Below are positions 1 to 7,069 of a DNA stretch of 52,871 nucleotides, one piece after another. The position numbers were made by a program, and so were the translations under genes. The notes beneath the pieces are model-generated. The model saw only the letters and a list, made by a program, of their open reading frames with translations. It searched no databases and had not been told where the DNA came from. The DNA is from an uncultured Alphaproteobacteria bacterium. Its GTDB lineage: Bacteria > Pseudomonadota > Alphaproteobacteria > RF32 > CAG-239. The DNA is taken from contig CALXPO010000013.1 of NCBI GenBank assembly GCA_944390315.1, positions 1-52,871 on the forward strand. The letters run 5' to 3'. Within the stretch, counting starts at the first letter, position 1; every line of letters starts with the position of its first letter.

Positions 1-231
1 TGCTAAATACAAAGACGTCAAATAATCAGTTTTCGTACCAACGAGTGTGGTCAAACCGTAAAGTTTGCGGCTGATTTAATTTTCCGTTTTTACCGAAGAA
101 TGCTTATTCATACCAAGAATCTTAGAATATAACGGTCTGAATTTAAGCAAAATTTTGTATTTAGGGTTTTCGTTAATCCAAGCTGCTTAATAACTTATTA
201 TTAAACGATTTTGACAGATTATTCTGATTCT
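1..231. other. edge region without a convincing gene
   Basis: This stretch lies downstream of the reverse-strand HD gene. A reverse-strand open frame of 36 codons (186 down to the stop at 76-78) reads like the C-terminal tail of a protein, ending in KTEN, but an in-frame stop sits directly before it and there is no ribosome binding site or plausible start. It may be a decayed remnant. Nothing else is supported. Confidence 0.25.
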
Positions 232-927
232 TTAGAGTTTGGTATTAAGCGGCGGTGTGAAGCTGGGCAAGTTCTGTTCATTTTTAGGGTATGCCAGAAA
301 GATATCCTTTGCAGCAACTTTTTCATATAAAGAGTAGATGTCCATACCTATTTTTTTATCAAAGTAGTTTTTTAATTCATGCATAGATTCGAGCATTCCC
401 TGAGGAACATCAATTCCGTGTCTTTTGGCATATTCTGCAGCGCGTTCTTCTATTGTTACCAAACCATAGGCATTAGCCAACCCGTCGGACATTTGTACCA
501 ATAAGTCATAATCGTTTAGGGGATGAGAACGAATAAAATCAAATACCAAATCGTAATCTTCTTTTTTATGAAAGAACATTTTTGTATAATGTTCAAAGTT
601 TTCCAGACGGTTGAAAGGAAAAGTATGCAATAAGCAAGCTCGAGCAATATCCAAATTTTCATCTTTGAGCATGAGATATCCAAGTACGCCATGAAAGCGA
701 TGCTCTATTGTTTCTCTTATTTTTCCAATGTCATGAAGTAAGGCCGAAAAATAAGCTCTGTTAGAATCCATACCGGCTAAATCGGCAACAATTCTGGCAA
801 CTTCTGCGGCGCCAAACACATGATTATGAAATAAATACCATGAACTTTCGGGACGTCCGTTTTCCAATTCGATTTTTTTTTCTCGTAAGATTAAATCGTT
901 TGCAAAATTGAAATTCATGTCTGTCAC
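232..927 (-). CDS. HD-domain phosphohydrolase family protein
   Basis: A 231-residue protein with the metal-binding pattern of the HD superfamily: H34 (in YLFHNH), the H65-D66 doublet in LLHDIGK, H76/H79, H101 and D148 in QMSDGL. HD proteins of this size usually hydrolyse phosphomonoesters or phosphodiesters of nucleotides in the cytoplasm. The sequence gives no substrate, and no partner domain (GGDEF, RelA synthetase, nucleotidyltransferase) is present. The gene stands alone, facing the same way as the Nudix gene behind it but separated by about 105 bp. The domain is clear; the substrate is unknown. Confidence 0.8.
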   Translation of the reverse strand: MTDMNFNFANDLILREKKIELENGRPESSWYLFHNHVFGAAEVARIVADLAGMDSNRAYFSALLHDIGKIRETIEHRFHGVLGYLMLKDENLDIARACLLHTFPFNRLENFEHYTKMFFHKKEDYDLVFDFIRSHPLNDYDLLVQMSDGLANAYGLVTIEERAAEYAKRHGIDVPQGMLESMHELKNYFDKKIGMDIYSLYEKVAAKDIFLAYPKNEQNLPSFTPPLNTKL

Positions 928-1032
928 AAAAGTCCGAGTAAAATTAGTAGAATTGCATAGTATACTCTCATTAAGGAACTTTGTAAAGACAATAGACAGA
1001 AAATATTTGTAAAAAGAGGGCAGAAGATAAGA

Positions 1033-1665
1033 TTATATTTTTGTAATATATCTCTTTAACATATCCATTGATTTCGTGTAATATTCTTTGGTATGAGGAG
1101 CAATTCGATTTGGGGTGACGTTAATAACTTCCCAAGTATAACTGTTATCGTTATTGCGTTTGATTCCATAAGCGGTGATGCTTTGAACATCGCCATTGAG
1201 CAGGCGTACAAAATCGTCAAGTTCAACTTCATATAATCCGGCAACTTCTTCGGGTTGCAATTTGACTTTTGCGAGCAAATTGTCGACTACGGCCATATAT
1301 AAGACTTCAAATTCTCGATTATAAATATCGTTTTTTTGATAAATTTCTTTAATGGTAAACATTTTGACCAAATCGTCTTTTTGTAGGCAAAGTCCCAATT
1401 CCTCAGTAACTTCACGATAACCGTCTTTAACTTCTTCTCCGGATCTGACGTGTCCTGCGGCAGAAACATCAAGCATATCCGGATAAATAGATTTATCTTT
1501 ATTACGGAGTTGCAACCATACCATAATTTTTCCTTCTTCATTTTTTCGGGCTAACCAGCAATGGAAAGTTTTGTGCCACAAGCCTTCTCGATGGGCTTGA
1601 GATTTCATTGCGGTTCCGAGCAAATTCATATTTTCGTCATAAATATCGATTAATTCATCAATCAT
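1033..1665 (-). CDS. Nudix hydrolase
   Basis: A 210-residue Nudix hydrolase. The Nudix box covers residues 71-92, starting GHVRSGEE and ending REVTEELGL, with R84-E85 and E88-E89 as the expected catalytic and metal-binding residues. The N-terminal opening (DIYDENMNLLG) and HCWLA segment resemble the YfcD/IPP-isomerase-like branch, whose substrates are poorly known. A longer frame runs upstream to 1830, but the ATG at 1665 is preceded by GGAG at good spacing and begins the conserved domain, so the upstream residues are rejected. A good sigma70-type promoter lies 40-70 bp upstream. The substrate cannot be named. Confidence 0.85.
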   Translation of the reverse strand: MIDELIDIYDENMNLLGTAMKSQAHREGLWHKTFHCWLARKNEEGKIMVWLQLRNKDKSIYPDMLDVSAAGHVRSGEEVKDGYREVTEELGLCLQKDDLVKMFTIKEIYQKNDIYNREFEVLYMAVVDNLLAKVKLQPEEVAGLYEVELDDFVRLLNGDVQSITAYGIKRNNDNSYTWEVINVTPNRIAPHTKEYYTKSMDMLKRYITKI

Positions 1666-1707
1666 GGTAAAACTCCGTAAAATCCAAGAGCGACAACAAT
1701 TGTTTTT

Positions 1708-1736
1708 ATCATAAGAGTTTTTTTTGACCAACGCAA
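1708..1736 (-). promoter_or_regulatory. sigma70-type promoter of the Nudix gene
   Basis: On the reverse strand TTGCGT (1731-1736), a 17-bp spacer and TATGAT (1708-1713) form a near-consensus promoter. Transcription would start near 1701, about 35 bases before the ATG at 1665, which agrees with the chosen start. Confidence 0.6.
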
Positions 1737-1789
1737 GCATAAAACTAAGGAAAAAACAGTGAAGACGATGAAATATACAAAATAGATAA

Positions 1790-1822
1790 AACACGTGACA
1801 GGGTGATTTCCTATCACGTGTT
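1790..1822 (-). terminator. possible terminator of the GNAT transcript
   Basis: AACACGTGA (1790-1798) and TCACGTGTT (1814-1822) form a 9-bp inverted repeat with a 15-base loop. On the reverse strand it is followed by a weak T-run (TTTTATC). It lies downstream of the GNAT gene, so it may end that transcript. The short T-run makes this uncertain. Confidence 0.35.
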
Positions 1823-2038
1823 CCAAGCATTTACAAAGAAAAACAGATTTTCATCTGGGCAGAAAGCCGAAGGATGAAAACAATATTTTTTTATATTTTT
1901 AAAGCTCCTACAATATCAGATTTGTAAATATTTTAGATATGCGAGTTTATCTGAAAATATCTTTTTTAATCTGAAACTGCAAATAAATTTTGCCTAAAGC
2001 ACAAAATTGAAATGATATCTCTAAAGGTACTTTCATAT

Positions 2039-2563
2039 TTATTGTGCAGGAATATTATTTGCTGCCTCATCATCATAAAAGTTGTATGAATAGATGTAAC
2101 AATCATCTCTGTCGGCATAATATTCCTTTAAGACGGCTTCTAGTTTAAAACCGCAGGATTCATAAAATTTGCGTGTCGGAATATATTTTTCCGTTCCTTC
2201 GGTTTTCACAAATAGTTTTTTGGCTCCTAATTCGCGTACGGTTTTAAGCAATCGTTCAATCATTTTACGTCCAATGCCGTGTCCTCGGTAATTGCTCAAA
2301 GTTGAAATACGCAATAGTTCATATGCAGTAAAACTATCTGGAATTTTGCAGAAGCAAGCAAACCCAACCATCAAACCATTATCTTCGGCAATTAAAAAAT
2401 TAGGTTCTTCATTACTGCAGATGCTGTTTTGATTTTCAAGAGCATTATGGGCAAGCTCAACACTTATCTCGACATCGGTGGCATCAAAAAAGCCGGTCGA
2501 AGCGGAAATTGTTCTGATGGCTTCGGGATCATCAAATTTTAATTTGTTTCTGAAAGAAAGCAT
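2039..2563 (-). CDS. GNAT-family N-acetyltransferase
   Basis: A 174-residue GNAT acetyltransferase. The acetyl-CoA pyrophosphate-binding loop is R93-G-H-G96-I-G98 (the Q/RxxGxG/A motif), preceded by the beta-strand ELLRISTLSNYRG, and the later RKFYESCGFK (131-140) is the usual C-terminal GNAT signature. The acceptor substrate cannot be told from sequence. The start has a strong ribosome binding site (AAGGAGTG, 5 bases before ATG) that overlaps the end of an upstream 49-codon ORF, so translation may be coupled. A leader with a terminator-like hairpin lies between the promoter and this gene. Confidence 0.88.
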   Translation of the reverse strand: MLSFRNKLKFDDPEAIRTISASTGFFDATDVEISVELAHNALENQNSICSNEEPNFLIAEDNGLMVGFACFCKIPDSFTAYELLRISTLSNYRGHGIGRKMIERLLKTVRELGAKKLFVKTEGTEKYIPTRKFYESCGFKLEAVLKEYYADRDDCYIYSYNFYDDEAANNIPAQ

Positions 2564-2565
2564 TG

Positions 2566-2715
2566 TTACACTCCTTTCAGAACCAACAAGCCCTCACTTA
2601 AAAAAGAAAGATTATCATATTGGTTCGTATATTGAAAAAAAAGAAACTTTTTCCGCGATTTTGTACGCGGAGAAGATATTTTGCTTTGCACCGCAAACGG
2701 TGTTACTGCTAACAT
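2566..2715 (-). CDS. possible 49-residue leader peptide upstream of GNAT
   Basis: A small frame starts at the ATG at 2715, with GGAG 5 bases before it, and ends with a TAA two bases before the GNAT ATG. Its last codons contain the GNAT ribosome binding site. The peptide is basic in the middle (SPRTKSRKKF) and resembles no family known to me. It starts about 60 bases after a consensus promoter and spans a GC-rich hairpin followed by a T-run, which suggests a leader peptide in an attenuator, although a non-coding leader with chance ORF is possible. Confidence 0.4.
   Translation of the reverse strand: MLAVTPFAVQSKISSPRTKSRKKFLFFQYTNQYDNLSFLSEGLLVLKGV
2635..2671 (-). terminator. attenuator-like hairpin in the GNAT leader
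   Basis: On the reverse strand, TCCGCG (66-71 complement) and CGCGGA (52-57 complement) pair around an 8-base loop. The stem can be extended by CUU/AAG pairing, and an uninterrupted run of eight T (2635-2642) follows. A second hairpin (CACCG UUUG CGGUG, about 2689-2702) precedes it. This arrangement within a leader suggests conditional termination. Confidence 0.4.
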
Positions 2716-2782
2716 AAAAACTCCATACTTGTTAATCCGATGTGATTTATGATTTATATGAAAATCATATAACCACATTTTA

Positions 2783-2811
2783 ATTATATGATATTTTTGC
2801 ACTTTTTGCAA
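2783..2811 (-). promoter_or_regulatory. sigma70-type promoter for leader ORF and GNAT
   Basis: On the reverse strand TTGCAA (2806-2811), a 17-bp spacer and a perfect TATAAT (2783-2788) are present. The start would be near 2776, close to an 8-bp hairpin (TTATATGA/TCATATAA). The element sits in the divergent gap shared with the TerC-like gene. Confidence 0.65.
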
Positions 2812-2916
2812 TAATTTCTTATTTTTTGGTTTAATTGAGCCTTGATGTGGTTGACTATCCGCGAAAAAAAAATTATAAGTAACCCGGATTTATGTCTTTT
2901 TTTGAAAGTTTTTACT

Positions 2917-3900
2917 ATGGAAAAATTAAAAGATTTGTTTACCAATCATTATATAATTCCTCAAGAATGGCTATGGGTCATTTTCGGCATTGTCGTTTTG
3001 GCATTGCTCTTTTTCGATTTGTTTTTGTTTAACCGCAAAAATGAGGTTCCCAATTTTTGGCACACCTTAAATCTGTGTATAATTTATATTGCGGCGGCGT
3101 GTATTTTCGGCGTCTTTATTATCTATGAAGAAGGTATCGACAAAGGTATGGATTTTTATACCGGATTTTTAGTTGAAAAAAGTTTGTCTCTGGACAATAT
3201 CTTTATTATGTCCATGATTTTTGCCAGCCTCGGTGTTCCGAGAATGTATCAGCACCGAGTTTTGTTCTGGGGTATTTTGGGCGCAATCGTTATGCGTGCA
3301 TTGCTTATCTGGGTCGGAGAAACACTTATTTCCAATTTCCACTGGATTTTGTATGTATTCTCTGTCTTTTTGGTTTATACCGGTGTCAAAATGCTTCTGC
3401 ACAAAGGTGAAGAAGAACCTCCGTTTGAAGAAACCAAAATGTTCAAATTCTTTTCCAAGGTTTTTCACGTTACCCCGAAAATCCATAATGAACATTTCTT
3501 TGTTAAAGAAAACGGCAAACACTATATTACTCCGTTATTCTTTGCTTTGATAACCATCGAAACCATGGATGTCATCTTTGCTTTGGACAGTATTCCCGCC
3601 ATCTTTTTGATTACCGATGATGTGTTTATTGTTTATACCAGCAATATTTTTGCTATTTTGGGTTTACGTGCTTTATATTTCTTATTGGAAGCCGTTGTCC
3701 ACAAATTCAAATATCTCAAACCGGCTTTATCAATTATTTTAATCTTTATCGGATTAAAAATATTTGCTCCGAAGTTGCTTGGGTTTGAATTTGAGCCGTG
3801 GCATTCATTAATGGTTACGTTCGGCTTGTTATTTGCCGGTATCGGTTTTTCGATTTGGAAAGCCAAAGACGAACCGAAAGATAAAAATGCACAGGCCTAA
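2917..3900 (+). CDS. TerC family integral membrane protein (Alx-like)
   Basis: A 327-residue polytopic inner-membrane protein of the TerC/Alx family, linked to metal (manganese) export and pH or tellurite stress. About nine hydrophobic segments are visible. Two acidic family signatures lie within membrane segments: EKSLSLDNIF (87-96, D93) and MDVIFALDSIPA (217-228, D224). The length fits Alx (about 320). A longer frame starts at 2842, but those residues (MMWLTIREKK) do not fit the family, so the ATG at 2917 is preferred despite a weak ribosome binding site. A strong terminator follows. The exact transported ion is inference. Confidence 0.85.
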   Translation: MEKLKDLFTNHYIIPQEWLWVIFGIVVLALLFFDLFLFNRKNEVPNFWHTLNLCIIYIAAACIFGVFIIYEEGIDKGMDFYTGFLVEKSLSLDNIFIMSMIFASLGVPRMYQHRVLFWGILGAIVMRALLIWVGETLISNFHWILYVFSVFLVYTGVKMLLHKGEEEPPFEETKMFKFFSKVFHVTPKIHNEHFFVKENGKHYITPLFFALITIETMDVIFALDSIPAIFLITDDVFIVYTSNIFAILGLRALYFLLEAVVHKFKYLKPALSIILIFIGLKIFAPKLLGFEFEPWHSLMVTFGLLFAGIGFSIWKAKDEPKDKNAQA

Positions 3901-3922
3901 AAATAGCCTAACTTATATGAAG

Positions 3923-3956
3923 AACCGCTTTTCTTGCAAAAGCGGTTTTGTTTTTC
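3923..3956 (+). terminator. rho-independent terminator of the TerC-like gene
   Basis: AACCGCTTTT and AAAAGCGGTT form a perfect 10-bp stem with a 5-base loop (CTTGC), followed by a T-rich run. Confidence 0.9.
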
Positions 3957-3964
3957 TATTTAAC

Positions 3965-3992
3965 TTGATATAAAAATCAAACTTAGTATATT
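3965..3992 (+). promoter_or_regulatory. promoter of the Cys-rich SIMPL gene
   Basis: TTGATA (3965-3970), a 16-bp spacer and TATATT (3987-3992) lie about 30 bp before the start codon of the SIMPL gene, which itself has a strong AGGAGG ribosome binding site. Confidence 0.55.
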
Positions 3993-4020
3993 AACAATAA
4001 ATACAATTGAAGGAGGCAAC

Positions 4021-4944
4021 ATGAAAAAAGATAAACAAAAATGCAAATGCGGTTGCGGTTGTGATGAAAATTGCACTTGCGGCTGTCAAGAGGGAAAAGA
4101 ATGCACTTGCGGCGACAAATGCGGTTGTGATGAAAATTGCACCTGCGGCTGCCAAGAGGGAAGAGAATGCACTTGCGGCGACAATTGTTCTTGCGGTTGC
4201 GGCAAAAATTGTAAATGCGGCTGCTCTAAAAAATTCGGAGCTTTGATTTTGGCCGTAGGTATTGCTTTGGGTGGATTCTTCCCAGGCTATTACTACTATC
4301 ATGCCAAAATAAACGCTAACAGCGTTACTGTTAAAGGTCTGGCCGAAAAAGACGTACGTGCCGATATGGCGATTTGGTCATTGCAATTTGTCGTAGCCGG
4401 CAACGATCTTTCTGAGTTACAAAACAAAATTTCCGGTCAAGCTCAGGCGATTGTCGAATTTTTGAAAAAACGCGGCTTTACCGAAAATGAAATCTCTTTA
4501 AGCCCGATTACAACGAACGACTTGTTAGCCAATCCATATCAAAGCGCCAATGATACCAACAGTCGCCGTTTTATTTTGACTCAATCGGTCGAAGTCCAAA
4601 CTCAAAAAGTTGATGAAGTTGCCAATTCACTTTCGGCAACTAACGAACTTATCAGCCAAGGAATTGTCTTTACTCAAGATTACAGCGGCGGTTCAAGAGC
4701 CTCGTTCTTGTTTACCAAACTAAATGAAATTAAACCGCAAATGCTTGAAGAGGCGACTCAAAACGCCAAAGAGGCAGCCTACCAATTTGCTAAAAGCAGC
4801 GGTTCGGAGGTCGGAAAAATTAAACGTGCCAGCCAAGGTGTCTTTTCTATCCAGCCGAGAGTAGATGCCGACAATATCCGCGAAAGCCAACAAATTGATA
4901 AAAAAGTCAGAGTAGTTTCGACGGTTGAATATTGGTTGAAATAG
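4021..4944 (+). CDS. SIMPL-domain protein with metallothionein-like Cys-rich N-terminus
   Basis: A 307-residue protein in three parts. Residues 1-68 hold 22 cysteines, mostly as CxC and CGC, with two tandem 22-residue repeats (12-33 and 34-55) built around DENCTCGC and ECTCG. One membrane segment (about 73-92, LILAVGIALGGFFPGYYYY) follows. Residues 97-307 are a SIMPL/YggE-like domain (VTVKGLAEKDVRADMAIWSLQF), usually periplasmic and of uncertain function. With this topology the Cys-rich part would face the cytoplasm and could bind several soft metal ions. That binding is inference from spacing; the fusion itself is directly visible. Start: ATG with AGGAGG seven bases upstream. Confidence 0.85.
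   Translation: MKKDKQKCKCGCGCDENCTCGCQEGKECTCGDKCGCDENCTCGCQEGRECTCGDNCSCGCGKNCKCGCSKKFGALILAVGIALGGFFPGYYYYHAKINANSVTVKGLAEKDVRADMAIWSLQFVVAGNDLSELQNKISGQAQAIVEFLKKRGFTENEISLSPITTNDLLANPYQSANDTNSRRFILTQSVEVQTQKVDEVANSLSATNELISQGIVFTQDYSGGSRASFLFTKLNEIKPQMLEEATQNAKEAAYQFAKSSGSEVGKIKRASQGVFSIQPRVDADNIRESQQIDKKVRVVSTVEYWLK
4054..4185 (+). repeat. two tandem 66-bp repeats coding a Cys-rich motif
   Basis: Positions 4054-4119 and 4120-4185 code for nearly identical 22-residue units with six or seven cysteines each. The DNA copies differ at a few third positions and at one K/R codon, so the duplication is recent or under selection. Confidence 0.85.
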
Positions 4945-4954
4945 ATTAAATTTC

Positions 4955-4998
4955 AAAAAGCGCAGTAATTTTTTCATTATTGCGCTTTTCTTTTTTTG
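4955..4998 (+). terminator. rho-independent terminator of the SIMPL gene
   Basis: AAAGCGCAGTAAT and ATTATTGCGCTTT form a long stem with one mismatch-like offset and a T-rich loop, followed by TTCTTTTTTT. Confidence 0.88.
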
Positions 4999-5045
4999 AT
5001 GATAATTTTTTTTATGTTTAAGAAATTTTACAAAGGATATAAAAA

Positions 5046-5297
5046 ATGGAAACAAAAGTTGCCGTTATTGCGATTGTGGTTGAGGACCGAAATTCTGCCG
5101 AAGCCTTAAATGAGATTTTGCACAGTTATGCCGACTATATAATCGGTCGCATGGGCATTCCCTATCGCGCCAAAAATATCAATGTTATCAGTGTGGTGGT
5201 TGATGCGCCTCATGACGTTATCAGTGCCCTTTCGGGAAAAATCGGTGCATTGAAAGGCGTTAGCGCCAAAACCGCTTATTCGGGAACTTGTGAATAA
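5046..5297 (+). CDS. TM1266-type iron-only hydrogenase system regulator
   Basis: An 83-residue ACT-like ferredoxin-fold protein matching the TM1266 family, small putative regulators found beside [FeFe]-hydrogenase maturation genes. Visible features are the alternating strand/helix pattern (VAVIAIVVEDR, then NSAEALNEILHSYADYIIGRMGIPY) and the closing KTAYSG segment typical of the family. It lies 53 bp upstream of hydG on the same strand, which supports the assignment. The ligand and the regulated process are not known from sequence. The start has AAAGGA ten bases upstream. Confidence 0.85.
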   Translation: METKVAVIAIVVEDRNSAEALNEILHSYADYIIGRMGIPYRAKNINVISVVVDAPHDVISALSGKIGALKGVSAKTAYSGTCE

Positions 5298-5350
5298 ACT
5301 TTGTTGAACTGACGGGAAAGATTATTCTGACCCATAAGAAAGAGGTATAT

Positions 5351-6769
5351 ATGTATAATCCGAAATCATTAAAGGCTGAAGAATTTATCAGCCACGAAGA
5401 AATATTGTCGACTTTGCAATATGCGGAAGACAATAAAAATAACGCTAAACTCATCGACGAAATTATTGAAAAAGCCAAACTCAGAAAAGGTTTGTCTCAT
5501 CGGGAAGCCTCTGTTTTGCTTGCCTGTGAGTTAGAGGATAAAAATCAGGAAATTTACGCTTTGGCCGAGCAAATCAAAAAAGATTTCTACGGCAATCGTA
5601 TTGTTTTGTTTGCACCGCTTTATCTGTCAAATTACTGTGTCAACGGCTGTGTCTATTGCCCGTATCATGCTAAAAATAAGCACATTGCCCGTAAAAAAAT
5701 GACACAAGACGAAGTTCGGCGCGAGGTTATTGCTTTGCAAGATATGGGACATAAACGCTTGGCCATTGAAGCCGGAGAAGATCCGGTAAACAACCCGATA
5801 GAATATATTTTGGAATGCATCAAAACAATCTATTCAATTAAACACAAAAACGGAGCCATTCGCCGCGTTAATGTCAATATCGCCGCAACAACGGTTGAAA
5901 ATTATCGCAAATTGCACGAAGCCGGTATCGGTACGTATATCTTATTCCAAGAAACTTATCATAAAGAATCTTACGAAAAACTGCATCCGACCGGACCAAA
6001 GCACAATTATGCTTATCATACCGAAGCCATGGACAGAGCCATGGAAGGTGGAATTGACGACGTCGGTTTGGGTGTTTTGTTCGGCTTGGAGATGTACAAA
6101 TATGAATTTGCCGGCTTATTGATGCATGCCGAACATTTGGAAGCCGTTCACGGCGTCGGTCCACATACCATCAGCGTTCCCCGTATTCGCCACGCCGATG
6201 ATATTGATCCTTCGGCTTTTGATAACGGCATAGATGATGATACTTTTGCCAAAATCGTGGCCTGTATTCGAATAGCCGTTCCTTACACGGGGATGATTGT
6301 TTCTACCCGTGAAAGTCAGGCTTCCCGCGAGCGCGTACTGCATTTGGGAATTTCGCAAATCAGCGGCGGCTCCAAAACCAGCGTCGGCGGTTATGCTGAA
6401 CCTGAGCCGGAAGAAGAAAATTCTTCCCAATTTGATGTCAGCGATACCAGAACTTTGGATGAAGTTATCTACTGGTTGATGAGTATGGGCTATATTCCGA
6501 GTTTCTGTACGGCTTGCTATCGCGAAGGACGCACCGGCGACAGATTTATGGAGCTTTGCAAAAGCAAACAAATTCAGAATTGCTGTCATCCCAATGCGCT
6601 GATGACCTTAAAAGAATACTTGGTTGACTATGCATCCGAAAAAACAAAAAAACTGGGAATGGAATTGATAAAGAAAGAGCTTTATAATATTCCTAAGGAA
6701 AAAGTTCGCGAAGTCGTCGTCGAACGTTTGGATAAAATTGAACACGGTGAACGTGATTTTCGATTCTAA
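5351..6769 (+). CDS. hydG: [FeFe]-hydrogenase maturase HydG
   Basis: A 472-residue radical SAM enzyme that cleaves tyrosine to p-cresol and supplies CO and cyanide ligands on an iron synthon for the H-cluster of [FeFe]-hydrogenase. The radical SAM cluster motif is C96-x3-C100-x2-C103 (CVNGCVYC). The C-terminal auxiliary cluster motif CX2CX22C is intact: CTACYREGRTG followed by a CC pair 22 residues later. Length and both motifs match HydG and exclude ThiH. The TM1266-type regulator precedes it. HydE, HydF and the hydrogenase are not in this window and must be elsewhere if the system works. Confidence 0.97.
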   Translation: MYNPKSLKAEEFISHEEILSTLQYAEDNKNNAKLIDEIIEKAKLRKGLSHREASVLLACELEDKNQEIYALAEQIKKDFYGNRIVLFAPLYLSNYCVNGCVYCPYHAKNKHIARKKMTQDEVRREVIALQDMGHKRLAIEAGEDPVNNPIEYILECIKTIYSIKHKNGAIRRVNVNIAATTVENYRKLHEAGIGTYILFQETYHKESYEKLHPTGPKHNYAYHTEAMDRAMEGGIDDVGLGVLFGLEMYKYEFAGLLMHAEHLEAVHGVGPHTISVPRIRHADDIDPSAFDNGIDDDTFAKIVACIRIAVPYTGMIVSTRESQASRERVLHLGISQISGGSKTSVGGYAEPEPEEENSSQFDVSDTRTLDEVIYWLMSMGYIPSFCTACYREGRTGDRFMELCKSKQIQNCCHPNALMTLKEYLVDYASEKTKKLGMELIKKELYNIPKEKVREVVVERLDKIEHGERDFRF

Positions 6770-6777
6770 AAAAATGT

Positions 6778-6876
6778 CAAATAGATATCCTCAGCAGACC
6801 AAAGGTTTCAAGTTGATACGGACATTACGGTTTGCAACTGTCCTAAACCTTAAGGCGGCTGAGGAATATCTATTTG
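6778..6876. repeat. about 100-bp nested inverted repeat after hydG
   Basis: Outer arms at 6779-6795 and 6858-6875 (AAATAGATATCCTCAGC against GCTGAGGAATATCTATTT) pair over 17 bp with one bulge. Inside, AAGGTTT (6802-6808) pairs with AAACCTT (6845-6851) and AGTTG with CAACT. There is no T-run after the outer arm, so it is not a simple terminator. It could be a structured RNA at the end of the hydG message or a small palindromic repeat element. Confidence 0.6.
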
Positions 6877-6991
6877 AAGTCAATATGATATGTTGTCAAA
6901 ATGACATGGCAGCGAAATTTTGAATGAATTTTGCTTTGAAGTTTGAAATTGATTAAATAATCTCAAGAGGCAAGGACATTTTTTAAAAATA

Positions 6992-7020
6992 TTGACAAAA
7001 TTTAGGACTTATGCTCTAAT
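6992..7020 (+). promoter_or_regulatory. promoter of the 7.07-kb gene, shared core with 8136
   Basis: A perfect TTGACA (6992-6997), 17-bp spacer and TCTAAT (7015-7020). The 15 bases 6985-6999 (AAAAATATTGACAAA) recur exactly at 8129-8143 before the next gene. Confidence 0.7.
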
Positions 7021-7069
7021 CAATTCATCTAACCTATTATTTAGTTTAAAAACCACAAAAATATTATTT

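Larger units (their letters stand above)
1666..2038. other. 373-bp intergenic region
   Basis: This region holds the Nudix promoter (1708-1736) and a hairpin at 1790-1822, and is otherwise AT-rich with no supported gene. Hydrophobic codons upstream of the Nudix start are open but have no start signal. Confidence 0.5.

Noticed and set aside
76..186. Reverse-strand 36-codon tail resembling a protein C-terminus
   Set aside because: An in-frame stop directly precedes it and there is no start; at most a remnant, so no gene is called.
1666..1830. 55-codon N-terminal extension of the Nudix protein
   Set aside because: It overlaps the predicted promoter, and the ATG at 1665 has a good ribosome binding site and begins the conserved domain.
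2842..2916. Upstream start for the TerC-like protein
   Set aside because: The extra residues do not fit TerC/Alx proteins and the TTG/ATG there lacks a ribosome binding site.
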